From the NCBI GenBank assembly GCA_028708845.1, contig JAQVXZ010000011.1:1-64000 (forward strand): a stretch of 64,000 bases of DNA, read 5' to 3'. Below, one piece after another: positions 18,965 through 28,098 of the stretch. Every line of letters begins with the position of its first letter. The stretch's first letter is position 1. Made by a program: the position numbers and the translations under genes. The notes under the pieces are model-generated. The model did not search any database. It had not been told where the DNA came from and worked only from the letters and a program-made list of their open reading frames with translations. Source of the DNA: Bacteroidales bacterium. GTDB taxonomy: Bacteria > Bacteroidota > Bacteroidia > Bacteroidales > P3.

Positions 18965-19235
18965 AGAGGAGACCCTTGAAACACTTCCTCCCAAACAGCA
19001 AAACCTTAAAGTACAGCTCGACAAAAAGCAAAGAGGTGGAAAGAAAGTAACCCTTATAACAGGATTTATTGGCTCCGAAGAAGACATTTCAGACTTAGGA
19101 AAGATGCTTAAAACAAAGTGTGGCGTAGGAGGAAATACCAAAGATGGAGAGATATTAATCCAAGGTGACCATAGAGAAAAAGTGATGGCATTATTACTTG
19201 CAGAAGGCTATAAAGCAAAGAAAGTAGGGGGTTAA
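18891..19235 (+). CDS. yciH: Translation initiation factor SUI1/YciH family
   Basis: The 114-residue protein has a disordered N-terminus (1 to ~40) and a SUI1 domain: KQRGGKKVTLITGF, then LKTKCGVGGNTKDGEILIQGDHREKV. In bacteria YciH/SUI1 proteins are thought to affect initiation fidelity. The start ATG 18891 lies 74 nt inside the lipid kinase gene in a different frame; later ATG codons would cut into the SUI1 domain, so the overlap appears real. It is the last gene of the run starting near coaX. Confidence 0.92.
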   Translation: MAKKEKNRVGIVYSTNPSFQYEVSEEETLETLPPKQQNLKVQLDKKQRGGKKVTLITGFIGSEEDISDLGKMLKTKCGVGGNTKDGEILIQGDHREKVMALLLAEGYKAKKVGG

Positions 19236-19304
19236 ACAAAATCTTCACACTTAGTTTAAAATCAGTAGAATCAAGCATTAAATTCCTATATCTTTGTTTA
19301 AAAT

Positions 19305-19394
19305 TGCTAAGATGTACATCACAGCGTGCTAAGATGTACATCGGAAGATGCTGTGATGTACATCGGAGTAAGCTAAGATGTACATCACAGCAAA
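19305..19394. repeat. Class A tandem array, 4 x 22 bp (locus 2)
   Basis: The palindrome GATGTACATC starts at 19311, 19333, 19355 and 19377, exactly 22 bp apart. Dinucleotides beside the cores are AA/AC, AA/GG, GT/GG and AA/AC. The third unit contains GCTGTGATGTACATC, the reverse complement of GATGTACATCACAGC in units 1 and 4, so it is partly inverted relative to them. The first 48 bp are identical to locus 3 at 30871. Confidence 0.9.
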
Positions 19395-19483
19395 ATGAAT
19401 CTTCGTTTCAATAATTTTATATGGCGATTCAATAATTTATTTCTAGATTTCAGTAATTTCTTTCTTCGTTTCGTGGAATTTAT
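19395..19483. repeat. Class B tandem array, 4 x 21 bp (locus 2)
   Basis: Four diverged units place the motif TTTCAATAATTT or its variants (GATTCAATAATTT, ATTTCAGTAATTT, GTTTCGTGGAATTT) with TTC at 19408, 19429, 19450 and 19471, a period of 21 bp. Units 1 and 4 begin with CTTCG. It directly adjoins the class A array. Confidence 0.7.
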
Positions 19484-19552
19484 TCTTTACTTTGGTCTAT
19501 AATGCTCTAAAATTGATATATAAATATTTATTATATCTATCTGTATTTTGTG

Positions 19553-19561
19553 TATATTTGC
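19553..19561 (+). promoter_or_regulatory. -7 element of the dxs promoter
   Basis: TATATTTGC matches TAnnTTTG and lies 22 nt before the dxs ATG. No clear TTG is found at the expected -33 distance. Confidence 0.55.
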
Positions 19562-19583
19562 ATTTTATAAGTAGAAAAAAGAT

Positions 19584-21497
19584 ATGCAACAATATAATCA
19601 AGGGGAATTACTTAAAAATGTCAATTACCCAGAGGACATAAAGAAATTGTCTAAGAGTCAATTGCCTCAGCTTTGTAATGAGGTTAGAAGTTATATTATT
19701 GATGTTTTGGCTAAGAACCCAGGACATCTTGGCTCTTCGCTAGGAACGGTTGAGTTAACTATTGCCCTTCATTATGTTTATGATATTCCTGTGGATTCTC
19801 TTATCTGGGATGTTGGTCATCAGGCATATTCCCATAAACTAATTACTGGAAGAAAAGATAAGTTTCATACTATTAGGAAGCTTAATGGTTTGAGCGGCTT
19901 TCCTAAGATTGAAGAAAGTAAGTACGATTGCTTTGGCACAGGGCATTCATCTACTTCTATTTCTGCAATTTTGGGAATGGCTATGGCGGATAAATTGAAT
20001 GGGAATAAAAAAAGCCATCATATTGCAGTGATTGGTGATGGTTCGATGACGGGTGGAATGGTTTTTGAGGCCTTAAACCACGCTGGAACTACGGATGTTG
20101 ATATGCTTGTTATTCTTAATGATAATGGCATCTCAATTGATAAGAAGGTTGGTGCAATGGGTGAATACTTCACTCTTATTACTACTTCGCCTACTTATAA
20201 TAGAATAAAGAATAAATTATGGAATATGTTGGGGGGTAACTCTTCTTCATATCATAAGCCAAAGACCTTAGTTAATAGAGTTTTATTTGCTACTAAATCT
20301 GTTTTTTCTGGCAAAAGCAATTTCTTTGAAGCCCTTAGGATAAGATATTTTGGACCAATAAAAGGAAATGATGTTCTTGCCTTGGTTAAAACTCTTGAAG
20401 ACTTAAAGAAAATTAATGGTCCTAAGATTCTACATATCATTACCAAAAAAGGAAAAGGGCTTAAGTCGGCAGAAGATAATCCAATAACCTACCATGCTCC
20501 TGGGGTTTTCAATCCTAAGACAGGTCAGAGGGAACAATGTGATAGTGGTGGAGATGATTGTATTAGTAAGTTTCAAGATGTTTTTGGAGATACTTTGGTT
20601 GAGCTTGGAGAGATGAACCAGAAGATTGTAGGAATTACTCCTGCTATGCTTTCGGGCTGCTCGATGAATAAGTTTATGGAAAGATTCCCTGAAAGGTGTT
20701 TTGATGTTGGCATTGCTGAGCAGCATGCTGTTTGTTTCTCAGCAGGGCTTGCAGCAAATGGTTTAATACCTTTCTGTAATGTTTATTCTTCTTTCCTACA
20801 AAGAGCTTATGACCAAATCATTCACGATATTGCTCTTCAAAACCTTCCTGTCATTCTTTGTTTAGACCGTGCAGGGCTTGTGGGTGAAGATGGTGCAACT
20901 CATCATGGTGTTTTCGATTTGGCTTATCTTCGTGCTATTCCTAACCTAACAATATTTGCTCCTTTAAATGAATCGGAGTTAAGAAACATTATGTACACAG
21001 CTCAAAAGGGAATTTCCTCTCCTATGGTTATTCGTTATCCAAGGGGTAAGGGTTATTTGAAGAGCTGGAGGAATGAATTTGAAACAATAGAGATTGGTAA
21101 GGGTGAAAAGATAAGAGATGGTAAGGATATTGCTATTCTTTCACTAGGAGCAATTGGAATAAATGCCATTATTGCTGCAAACGAACTAGCGAAGGACTCA
21201 ATAGAAGTTGCTATCTATAATATGCGTTTCTTAAAACCAATGGATACTGTAATGCTTGAAGAAGTCTTTGCTAGCTATGATAATATCATTACCATTGAAG
21301 ATGGTGCTGAGAATGGTGGCTTTGGTTCGGCTGTGAGTGAATATGCAATTGATAAAGGATATAAGAATAGCATATTTAGAATGGGAATTAAGGATGAGTT
21401 TATTGAACATGGCTCTGTTTCAGAACTACAAAAGCTATGCAAAATTGATTCGCATAGCTTAGTTTCAAAGGTTAAAGAGATTCTTTCTATATCTTAG
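19584..21497 (+). CDS. dxs: 1-deoxy-D-xylulose-5-phosphate synthase
   Basis: First step of the MEP isoprenoid pathway, joining pyruvate and glyceraldehyde 3-phosphate in a TPP-dependent reaction. The 637-residue protein has NPGHLGSSLGTVELTIALHYV near residue 45-65 (catalytic His), VGHQAYSHKLITGR, the TPP motif GDGSMTGGM (~153) ending in a short NDN, and the transketolase pyrimidine domain DVGIAEQHAVCFSAGLA (~375). Length is normal. It is a single gene with its own promoter, convergent with the biotin carrier gene. Confidence 0.97.
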   Translation: MQQYNQGELLKNVNYPEDIKKLSKSQLPQLCNEVRSYIIDVLAKNPGHLGSSLGTVELTIALHYVYDIPVDSLIWDVGHQAYSHKLITGRKDKFHTIRKLNGLSGFPKIEESKYDCFGTGHSSTSISAILGMAMADKLNGNKKSHHIAVIGDGSMTGGMVFEALNHAGTTDVDMLVILNDNGISIDKKVGAMGEYFTLITTSPTYNRIKNKLWNMLGGNSSSYHKPKTLVNRVLFATKSVFSGKSNFFEALRIRYFGPIKGNDVLALVKTLEDLKKINGPKILHIITKKGKGLKSAEDNPITYHAPGVFNPKTGQREQCDSGGDDCISKFQDVFGDTLVELGEMNQKIVGITPAMLSGCSMNKFMERFPERCFDVGIAEQHAVCFSAGLAANGLIPFCNVYSSFLQRAYDQIIHDIALQNLPVILCLDRAGLVGEDGATHHGVFDLAYLRAIPNLTIFAPLNESELRNIMYTAQKGISSPMVIRYPRGKGYLKSWRNEFETIEIGKGEKIRDGKDIAILSLGAIGINAIIAANELAKDSIEVAIYNMRFLKPMDTVMLEEVFASYDNIITIEDGAENGGFGSAVSEYAIDKGYKNSIFRMGIKDEFIEHGSVSELQKLCKIDSHSLVSKVKEILSIS

Positions 21498-21534
21498 TCT
21501 CTTTTCTATCTGTAGTTTCTTGTTTGGCTGATGG

Positions 21535-21894
21535 CTATTTCTTTTCCACAGCTTCTTTTTTCTCTGCTATAGGTTTTGGAGCATTAGGTTTGTTGTCTTC
21601 AACCTTAACCTTAACTCCCAGTGGAACAACATCTATAAGGACATCATTCTTACTAACTATTTGTCCTTTCTTAATGTTGATTGCTCCAATTGTTCCATCT
21701 ATTGTAGAGCAAAGTTCATTATCCATCTTCATTGCATGTAAGGTAAATAAAGGATCTCCTTTCTTTACTTTCTGACCTTTTTTTACAAAGATATCAATAA
21801 TTGTACCTGGAATAAATGCATAGATTTGTCCCGGTTCAACCTTAACATATAATGAGCGATAATGAGTTCTAATATCTGGTTTAATATCTGACAT
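21535..21894 (-). CDS. Biotin/lipoyl carrier protein of a biotin-dependent carboxylase
   Basis: The 119-residue protein carries a biotinyl domain (residues ~18-90) with the attachment motif LHAMKMDNEL, where Lys of AMKM would be biotinylated. Unlike the usual carrier order, the domain comes early and is followed by a K/P/A-rich tail of about 30 residues (KPNAPKPIAEKKEAVEKK). It lies 51 bp downstream of the carboxyltransferase gene and probably serves it. The biotin carboxylase or membrane decarboxylase beta subunit is not in the window. Confidence 0.88.
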   Translation of the reverse strand: MSDIKPDIRTHYRSLYVKVEPGQIYAFIPGTIIDIFVKKGQKVKKGDPLFTLHAMKMDNELCSTIDGTIGAINIKKGQIVSKNDVLIDVVPLGVKVKVEDNKPNAPKPIAEKKEAVEKK

Positions 21895-21945
21895 ATTCTT
21901 TGTTTAATTCGATTTTATGATTTAATTCTCTTAGTTAATTATTAA

Positions 21946-23493
21946 TTAGAATGGAGGAACACCATGTTTCTTCCATGGATTCTCAACAACCTTACTCTTT
22001 GTCATTTCAAGAGCATGAATTAAATATTTACGTGTTTCATTTGGCTGAATTACAGCGTCAACATAACCATAAGAAGCAGCTACATAAGGGTTCGCAAACT
22101 TCTCTCTATACTCCTGTATCTTCACCTTACGCATTGCATCTGGGTCTTCTGCTTCCATAATTTCAGATTTGAAAATAATGTTTGCTGCACCCTCTGGTCC
22201 CATAACTGCAATTTCAGCTGTTGGCCATGCAAAAACAAAGTCTGCCTTTAAGTGATTTGAACACATAGCAATGTATCCTCCTCCGTAAGCTTTTCTTAGA
22301 ATAACAGTTATCTTAGGAACTGTTGCTTCAGAGAAAGCATAAAGGATCTTAGCCCCATGACGAATAACTCCTGCGTGTTCTTGGTCAACGCCAGGGAGGT
22401 AACCAGGAAGGTCTTCAAATGTTATTAATGGAATTTGGAAAGCATCGCAAAAACGAATAAACCTTGCAGCCTTATCAGATGAGTCGCAATCTAAAACGCC
22501 AGCAAGTGCTATTGGTTGATTTGCTACTAATCCTACTGTGTCTCCATTAATACGTGCAAAGCCCACTACAATGTTTGGTGCAAATAGCTCTTGAACTTCT
22601 AGGAATTCAGAATTATCAGAAATAGCTTTTATAATAAGCCTAACATCATAAGGTTTTGCTGGGTCTGTTGGGAATATTTGATTAATCTTATAATCTTTTG
22701 CTTTTGGCCTCTTCATTGCAAACTTCTCTGCTTTCTTGGTATTGTTCCAAGGTATATAAGTGAATAGAGCTTTAATTTGATCAAAGCATTCCATTTCACT
22801 TTCTGCAAAGAAATGTGCATTACCAGAAATCTCAGCATGAACTCTTGCTCCACCAAGGTCTTCTTGCGATATTTCTTCTCCTAAAACTGTTCTTATCACA
22901 TCAGGTCCTGTAATAAACATTTTAGAAATCTTATCTACAACGAAAACAAAGTCTGTCAGGGCTGGCGAATAAACCGCACCACCTGCACAAGGACCAAGTA
23001 TAACTGATATTTGAGGAATAACACCTGAGGCCATAGTGTTACGGTAGAATATTTCTCCATAACCAGCCAAAGCATTAACACCTTCTTGAATACGAGCACC
23101 ACCAGAGTCATTAATACCTATAATAGGAACCTTTAACTTCATTGCGTGATCCATTATCTTGCATATCTTTTTAGCATGCATATAACCTAATGAACCACCT
23201 GCAACGGTGAAATCCTGAGCATAAATACAAATTGGATAACCATTCATCGTTCCTGTACCCGTAACGACCCCGTCACCAGGAAGAATCTTCTTATCCATAT
23301 CAAAATCTTTACCTGAGTGTTGGATAAAAAGATCGTATTCGTGGAAAGAACCCTCGTCTAGTAACTCTAAGATTCTTTCTCTTGCTGTAAGCTTACCAGT
23401 AGCCTTTTGCTTCTCCATCGCTTTTTCACCACCACCTTGAAGTAAAGACTGCATTCTTGCTTTCAGCTCCTGTGTCTTTCTGTTAATTGACAT
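21946..23493 (-). CDS. mmdA: Carboxyltransferase subunit of methylmalonyl-CoA decarboxylase / propionyl-CoA carboxylase
   Basis: The 515-residue protein is an acyl-CoA carboxyltransferase: TARERILELLDEGSFHEYD near residue 33, the oxyanion-hole glycines IGINDSGGARIQEGVNAL (~120) and LPGYLPGVDQE (~385), and AYGGGYIAMCSN (~420). In anaerobic Bacteroidota this subunit takes part in propionate formation from methylmalonyl-CoA or the reverse reaction; sequence alone does not decide which. A longer frame to 23538 overlaps the -7 element at 23535-23543, so ATG 23493 (MSINRKTQELK) is preferred; ATG 23505 is possible. Confidence 0.92.
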   Translation of the reverse strand: MSINRKTQELKARMQSLLQGGGEKAMEKQKATGKLTARERILELLDEGSFHEYDLFIQHSGKDFDMDKKILPGDGVVTGTGTMNGYPICIYAQDFTVAGGSLGYMHAKKICKIMDHAMKLKVPIIGINDSGGARIQEGVNALAGYGEIFYRNTMASGVIPQISVILGPCAGGAVYSPALTDFVFVVDKISKMFITGPDVIRTVLGEEISQEDLGGARVHAEISGNAHFFAESEMECFDQIKALFTYIPWNNTKKAEKFAMKRPKAKDYKINQIFPTDPAKPYDVRLIIKAISDNSEFLEVQELFAPNIVVGFARINGDTVGLVANQPIALAGVLDCDSSDKAARFIRFCDAFQIPLITFEDLPGYLPGVDQEHAGVIRHGAKILYAFSEATVPKITVILRKAYGGGYIAMCSNHLKADFVFAWPTAEIAVMGPEGAANIIFKSEIMEAEDPDAMRKVKIQEYREKFANPYVAASYGYVDAVIQPNETRKYLIHALEMTKSKVVENPWKKHGVPPF

Positions 23494-23534
23494 ATTTTCA
23501 ACCATATATTGAACACTAAATTGAATTGTAACTT

Positions 23535-23543
23535 GCAAAAATA
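23535..23543 (-). promoter_or_regulatory. -7 element of the mmdA promoter
   Basis: Minus-strand TATTTTTGC matches TAnnTTTG perfectly. It rules out the longest upstream start of mmdA because transcription would begin after it. Confidence 0.65.
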
Positions 23544-23677
23544 CACTAAAAAGGATAGTTATCCAAATTAAAACCCCTTTTTCAATCTATTGATAAAAAT
23601 TGATAAGATTCTAAATTTTGAATAAGTAATTAGGTATGATAAAACTAAGACAGTCAAAAGCCCTATTGATAGGATAG

Positions 23678-23699
23678 AAAAAACGTAAGAAATTACGTT
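23678..23699 (-). terminator. Intrinsic terminator after the deaD-ptp operon
   Basis: On the minus strand the stop codon of the phosphatase gene is followed at once by the stem AACGTAA, loop TTTC, stem TTACGTT, and then a run of T. It marks the end of the run of genes from deaD to the phosphatase. Confidence 0.8.
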
Positions 23700-23700
23700 A

Positions 23701-24174
23701 TTAAATATCTTTCTTTGTTATTTGTGATAACAGCTCTTTGCAGCCATCCTCCAAAAGGTCTAAAACATATTCAAAGCCTTTCTTCCCTCCAAAATAAGGG
23801 TCAGGAACAATCTTATCGTTATGCTCAGTAAAGAAGTCTGACATATATCTAATCTTTCCTAATAGATTCTCTTCAGGACATAAATTACTTACATCACGAA
23901 AGTTTTCCTTGTCCATTACAACTATTAAATCAAAATCGTAATAGTCTTGTTTGTTGATAGGCCTTGATATGCTGGTAACGTCAAATCCTCTTTTTAAAGA
24001 ATGGCTAATCATTCTTGGATCCGCTTTTTCTCCCTCATGATAGTCTGCTGTGCCTGCCGAGTCAATAAAATATTCTTTGGATAGGCTTTCGTCTTCGATT
24101 AGTTTTTTCATTACAGCCTCTGCTGCTGCTGAGCGACAAATATTACCCAGACATACAAATAATATCTTTTTCAT
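23701..24174 (-). CDS. Low-molecular-weight protein tyrosine phosphatase
   Basis: The 157-residue protein begins with the phosphatase loop VCLGNICRSAAAE (CX5R, Cys near residue 8) and has the general-acid Asp in VPDPYFGGKKGFE (~120). Family members dephosphorylate tyrosine kinases of capsule export or other substrates. It is the last gene of the minus-strand run; the PHP-type phosphatase three genes upstream is the other enzyme class used for the same kind of substrate. Confidence 0.94.
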   Translation of the reverse strand: MKKILFVCLGNICRSAAAEAVMKKLIEDESLSKEYFIDSAGTADYHEGEKADPRMISHSLKRGFDVTSISRPINKQDYYDFDLIVVMDKENFRDVSNLCPEENLLGKIRYMSDFFTEHNDKIVPDPYFGGKKGFEYVLDLLEDGCKELLSQITKKDI

Positions 24175-24195
24175 AGTAGTTTTATGAGTTAAATG

Positions 24196-25995
24196 CTATA
24201 CTTCCTGCATCTTACATAACTTGGAATAGATTCCATTTATTGCAATAAGTTCTTTATGAGTTCCTCTTTCTTTGATTTCTCCCTTGTCTAAAACAATTAT
24301 TTTGTCTGCATTTACAATGGTTGAAAGGCGGTGAGCTATTATTATTGAAGTCTTTCCAAAAGTTATTTTTGAAATTGCGTCTTGTACTAGTCTTTCGTTT
24401 TCGGTATCTAGTGCTGAGGTTGCTTCATCAAGAATTAGTATCTCTGAATTCTTTAATATAGCTCTTGCAATACTTAATCTCTGCCTTTGACCTCCTGAAA
24501 GAGTTGAACCTCTATCGCCAATTATTGTATTATATCCCTCTGGTAAGATTTCTATAAACTCATGAGCGTTTGCAATCTTTGCTGCATTCTCAACCTGCTC
24601 TAAACTATAATTTTTAAATCCAAAGGTTATATTATTAAATATTGTGTCGTTGAAAAGAATTGTGTCTTGAGTTACTATTGAGATTTGGTTCCTAATTTCT
24701 TTGGAGTGAATATCACTACTATTAGTATTATCAAATAATATCTCTCCTTGACTTGGCTCGTAGAATTTTGGGATAAGGTCAATCAAAGTACTTTTTCCAC
24801 TTCCTGAGGCTCCAACAATTGCTGTTGTCTTTCCTTTTTCAAATACAATATTAATATTTTTAAGAACAGGCTCATTAGTATATGAGAATGATACATTATT
24901 AAATACTATCCCTTTTTCTAATTTCGGGAAGGAAATAGGATTAGTAGGCTCTTTTATATTATTTTCAATTTTAAGTATATCAACAATCCTATCAATAGAT
25001 GCCCTACCTTTTTTAATATTAAAAAAAGAAGTTGGGATATCTTTTGCAGGCTTAATGATAAGGGTAAAAAGAACAAGATAAACAATAAATAGCTCTGGAC
25101 TAAGGGTTGGAGAAGTTGAAAGTACACTTGATGAGCCAAAAAGCAGAAGTCCAATAAGCATTGCATTGCCAAAAAACTCACTCATTGGAGAGGCTAAATC
25201 TACTTTCCTATATATACCATTTCTTAATCGAGTATAGGATGCATTAAAGCTAACAAATCTTTCATTCATCATTTCAATTGCAGTATGTGATTTAATAATC
25301 CTAAGTCCTGAAATGGTTTGTTCTATGATTGAAACAAGGTTTGAGTTTTTTTGTTGAAGGTGCTTTGAGCTACTTCTAAGGTTTCTACTCACTAAAGATA
25401 CTAAGCCAGAAACTATAGGGAAAACCAATAAGACAGTAAGGGTTAGTTGATAATCAATGTAAATAAGAACTACAAAATAAAGTAAAACAGTTATTATTGC
25501 TGAAAACAATGATATTATTGATTTCAGAACGTTTTCGTCATACTCTATAACATCACTACTTATTCTTGAAATAAGGTCTCCTTTTCTGTGAGTATTGATA
25601 TATGAAAGGGGTAGGGAAACGTATTTTTGGAATAGTTTGTTTCTAATATTCCTTATCATCCTATTTCGTACTGATGCAATGATATATGATGAAAGATATG
25701 TGAAAACATCCTTAAAGAAATAGATAATAAAGATTAGCGACCCAAATATAAATAATGCTTTCTCTTTTCCAAAGGCAATAATACTAGTATATATATTATT
25801 TAATGCCTCATCTAAGAAAGAAGGATTTGCAACAACGTTATTTGTTATACCCTCTTCAAAAAGTACACTTAGAAAGTTTGAAGCAGAAAGAATTGATGCA
25901 ATTGAGAAAATAGTTGCAAGGCAGACCAAAATAAAATATATAATAATATGTATAATATATGGCTTTGCAAATATAAAATTAAAGTATTTCCTCAT
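24196..25995 (-). CDS. msbA: ABC transporter, MsbA-like half-transporter
   Basis: The 599-residue protein fuses a six-helix membrane domain (residues ~15-330) to an ATPase domain with Walker A GASGSGKST (~393), signature LSGGQRQRLSIARA (~497) and Walker B ILILDEATSALD (~518), followed by the H-loop IIAHRLSTI. The layout and length fit MsbA-type lipid flippases acting as homodimers; a drug or lipid-A substrate cannot be told apart here. It is 21 bp from the phosphatase gene. Confidence 0.88.
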   Translation of the reverse strand: MRKYFNFIFAKPYIIHIIIYFILVCLATIFSIASILSASNFLSVLFEEGITNNVVANPSFLDEALNNIYTSIIAFGKEKALFIFGSLIFIIYFFKDVFTYLSSYIIASVRNRMIRNIRNKLFQKYVSLPLSYINTHRKGDLISRISSDVIEYDENVLKSIISLFSAIITVLLYFVVLIYIDYQLTLTVLLVFPIVSGLVSLVSRNLRSSSKHLQQKNSNLVSIIEQTISGLRIIKSHTAIEMMNERFVSFNASYTRLRNGIYRKVDLASPMSEFFGNAMLIGLLLFGSSSVLSTSPTLSPELFIVYLVLFTLIIKPAKDIPTSFFNIKKGRASIDRIVDILKIENNIKEPTNPISFPKLEKGIVFNNVSFSYTNEPVLKNINIVFEKGKTTAIVGASGSGKSTLIDLIPKFYEPSQGEILFDNTNSSDIHSKEIRNQISIVTQDTILFNDTIFNNITFGFKNYSLEQVENAAKIANAHEFIEILPEGYNTIIGDRGSTLSGGQRQRLSIARAILKNSEILILDEATSALDTENERLVQDAISKITFGKTSIIIAHRLSTIVNADKIIVLDKGEIKERGTHKELIAINGIYSKLCKMQEV

Positions 25996-26010
25996 TTTGC
26001 TTGTAAACTA

Positions 26011-27348
26011 TTAATAAATGCCAACGTAATTCATTGGAGTAATAGCTTTCATCCTGTCTTTTATTTCTTCACTAACATCTAGTCCATCAACAAACGTAGC
26101 AATGGTTTCTGCGTTTACTTGTGAGTTAGTTCTTGTTAAGTCTTTTAGAACTTCATAAGCATTTGGATAACCAATAGAACGAAGAATAGATTGAAGAGCT
26201 TCTGCAACAACAGGCCAGTTATTATTCAAATCTCTTTCTAGTGCAGGCTTATTAAGTAGTAGCTTATTTAATCCTTTGATTATTGAGTTTAAAGCTATAA
26301 TTGTATGTGCAATTGGCACTCCAATATTTCTTGTTACTGTTGAATCGGTTAAGTCTCTTTGAAGTCTAGAGATTGGAAGCTTAGATGAAAGATGTTCAAA
26401 CATTGCATTTGCAAAGCCTAAGTTTCCTTCAGCATTTTCAAAATCTATTGGATTAACTTTATGAGGCATAGCAGAAGAACCCACTTCACCCTCTTTAATC
26501 TTTTGTTTGAAATACTCCATAGAAACATAAGCCCACATATCCTTACAGAAATCCATTAGAATAACGTTTAACCTTTTAATGGCATCGAAGTAAGCTGCCA
26601 TATTATCGTAGTTCTCAATTTGGGTTGTGTATGTTTGGCGATCAAGTCCTAAGTCAGAACAAAAATTATCTGCAAACTGCACCCAATTAGTTTTAGGGAA
26701 AGTAACCTTATGAGCATTGAAATTACCTGTTGCTCCTCCAAACTTTGCTTCAAAGGGAATTAGAGCGAAATATGCTAGTTGTTGTTTTAAGCGATAAGAA
26801 AATACTTTTATTTCTTTTGAAAGCATGGTAGGAGAGGCTGGTTGCCCGTGAGTGTGAGCAAGCATAGGAACTCCTTCCCACTCCAATATCTTTTCATCCA
26901 AAAGTTCAATAACATCATTAATCAAAGGCAGGTAAACCTCTTCTTGACATTCTTTTATGCTTAGAGGAACGGCAGTATTATTAATGTCTTGTGATGTTAA
27001 GCCAAAATGAATAAACTCATTCCATTTCTCAAGCCCAAGCAGAGAGAACTTCTTTTTAATAAAGTATTCAACAGCTTTAACGTCATGGTTTGTTATTTTC
27101 TCAATATCTTTAACCTCTTGTGCGTCTTTTTCAGAGAAGTTTCTGTAAATATCTCTTAGTGTTTCAAAGTTGTTTTTATCAAAATCAATTAATCCCTCAA
27201 GAGGTATATTACATAAAGCAATAAAATATTCTATTTCAATGCGTGTTCTATAATTAATTAATGCCTTTTCGGAAAAATAATTAGCCAGTGGCTCAACTTG
27301 TTTTCTGTATCTTCCATCAATAGGAGATATAGCAAATAATGCATTCAT
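26011..27348 (-). CDS. purB: Adenylosuccinate lyase
   Basis: Acts twice in purine synthesis, splitting SAICAR and adenylosuccinate with release of fumarate. The 445-residue protein has SPIDGRYRKQVEPLANYFSE at the start, the helix GLTSQDINNTA (~112-122), the histidine block LAHTHGQPASPTM, and the superfamily signature GSSAMPHKVNPIDFENAEGN (residues ~292-311). It is in the minus-strand run between the PHP phosphatase (3-bp gap) and msbA (15-bp gap). Confidence 0.96.
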   Translation of the reverse strand: MNALFAISPIDGRYRKQVEPLANYFSEKALINYRTRIEIEYFIALCNIPLEGLIDFDKNNFETLRDIYRNFSEKDAQEVKDIEKITNHDVKAVEYFIKKKFSLLGLEKWNEFIHFGLTSQDINNTAVPLSIKECQEEVYLPLINDVIELLDEKILEWEGVPMLAHTHGQPASPTMLSKEIKVFSYRLKQQLAYFALIPFEAKFGGATGNFNAHKVTFPKTNWVQFADNFCSDLGLDRQTYTTQIENYDNMAAYFDAIKRLNVILMDFCKDMWAYVSMEYFKQKIKEGEVGSSAMPHKVNPIDFENAEGNLGFANAMFEHLSSKLPISRLQRDLTDSTVTRNIGVPIAHTIIALNSIIKGLNKLLLNKPALERDLNNNWPVVAEALQSILRSIGYPNAYEVLKDLTRTNSQVNAETIATFVDGLDVSEEIKDRMKAITPMNYVGIY

Positions 27349-27351
27349 AAT

Positions 27352-28092
27352 CTATAATTTATTGTTTATCAATTTACCTGAATCTATTAATTGTTTTAGT
27401 ATTGGAGATCGAAGAGCGCCTTTCATGGCATCGATATGGCGCTGCCCATGACAATCGGAACCAATTAAATCAATCATGTTCTCTTTTATTAAATACTCGG
27501 CCACCTCCTTAACCTTAGGTCCATAATATCCAGACAAAGAACCTATATTCATTTGAAATAATATGCCCCTATCTTTTAGGGATATGTATTTCTTTTTTTC
27601 ATAGAAATAAATAAACCTTTCTGGATGTGCAAGAACTAGGTTATAGCCTGCTAACTGCAAATCAAATAACCAATTCTCATAAGCCATAGGCTCTGTATTC
27701 ATTGGAAATTCAATTAGCATATAATTATCTGAAAAAGTTTTTATTTGATTGTTTTTGATTCTCTCTTTAATGTCGTCATCTAATAAGTATTCCCCCCCAA
27801 CTTCAATTTGGAGCTTAATACCATTAAACTTTGAATTTCTTCTTAACTCTTCTACCTTTTGGTCTAATATATCTATTCCTTCTGGGAAGCCATTATAATA
27901 TACATGAGGTGTTGTGATAACTTTTTTATAGCCAAACTCTTCCATTTGTTTTAGAAGAAAGATTGACTCTTCCATTGATTTGGAACCGTCATCAATACCA
28001 GGAATAAAATGAGAATGAATATCAGTTACTAGTACAGACAAATCTATATCTTCACTTAATTCTTTTCTCTTACTTTTAAATATATTAAACAT
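27352..28092 (-). CDS. PHP-domain protein tyrosine phosphatase (CpsB/CapC/YwqE family)
   Basis: The 246-residue protein has the PHP metal-binding motifs DIHSHFIPGIDDGSKSMEES (residues ~23-42), TTPHVYYNG, LAHPERFIYF and a late SDCHGQRH. Manganese-dependent members dephosphorylate bacterial tyrosine kinases that control polysaccharide export. No kinase (Wzc-like) or polysaccharide cluster is in the window, so the partner is unknown. Confidence 0.9.
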   Translation of the reverse strand: MFNIFKSKRKELSEDIDLSVLVTDIHSHFIPGIDDGSKSMEESIFLLKQMEEFGYKKVITTPHVYYNGFPEGIDILDQKVEELRRNSKFNGIKLQIEVGGEYLLDDDIKERIKNNQIKTFSDNYMLIEFPMNTEPMAYENWLFDLQLAGYNLVLAHPERFIYFYEKKKYISLKDRGILFQMNIGSLSGYYGPKVKEVAEYLIKENMIDLIGSDCHGQRHIDAMKGALRSPILKQLIDSGKLINNKL

Positions 28093-28098
28093 AAAGAA

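Larger units (their letters stand above)
19236..19583. other. 348-bp intergenic region between SUI1 and dxs
   Basis: Holds a class A array (19305-19394), directly followed by a class B array (19395-19483), then an AT-rich stretch with the dxs -7 element. No open reading frame with coding character and no tRNA-like fold are seen. Confidence 0.8.

Noticed and set aside
19305-19394. Insertion sequence or MITE end
   Set aside because: No transposase, no long terminal inverted repeats and no target-site duplication could be seen around the arrays.
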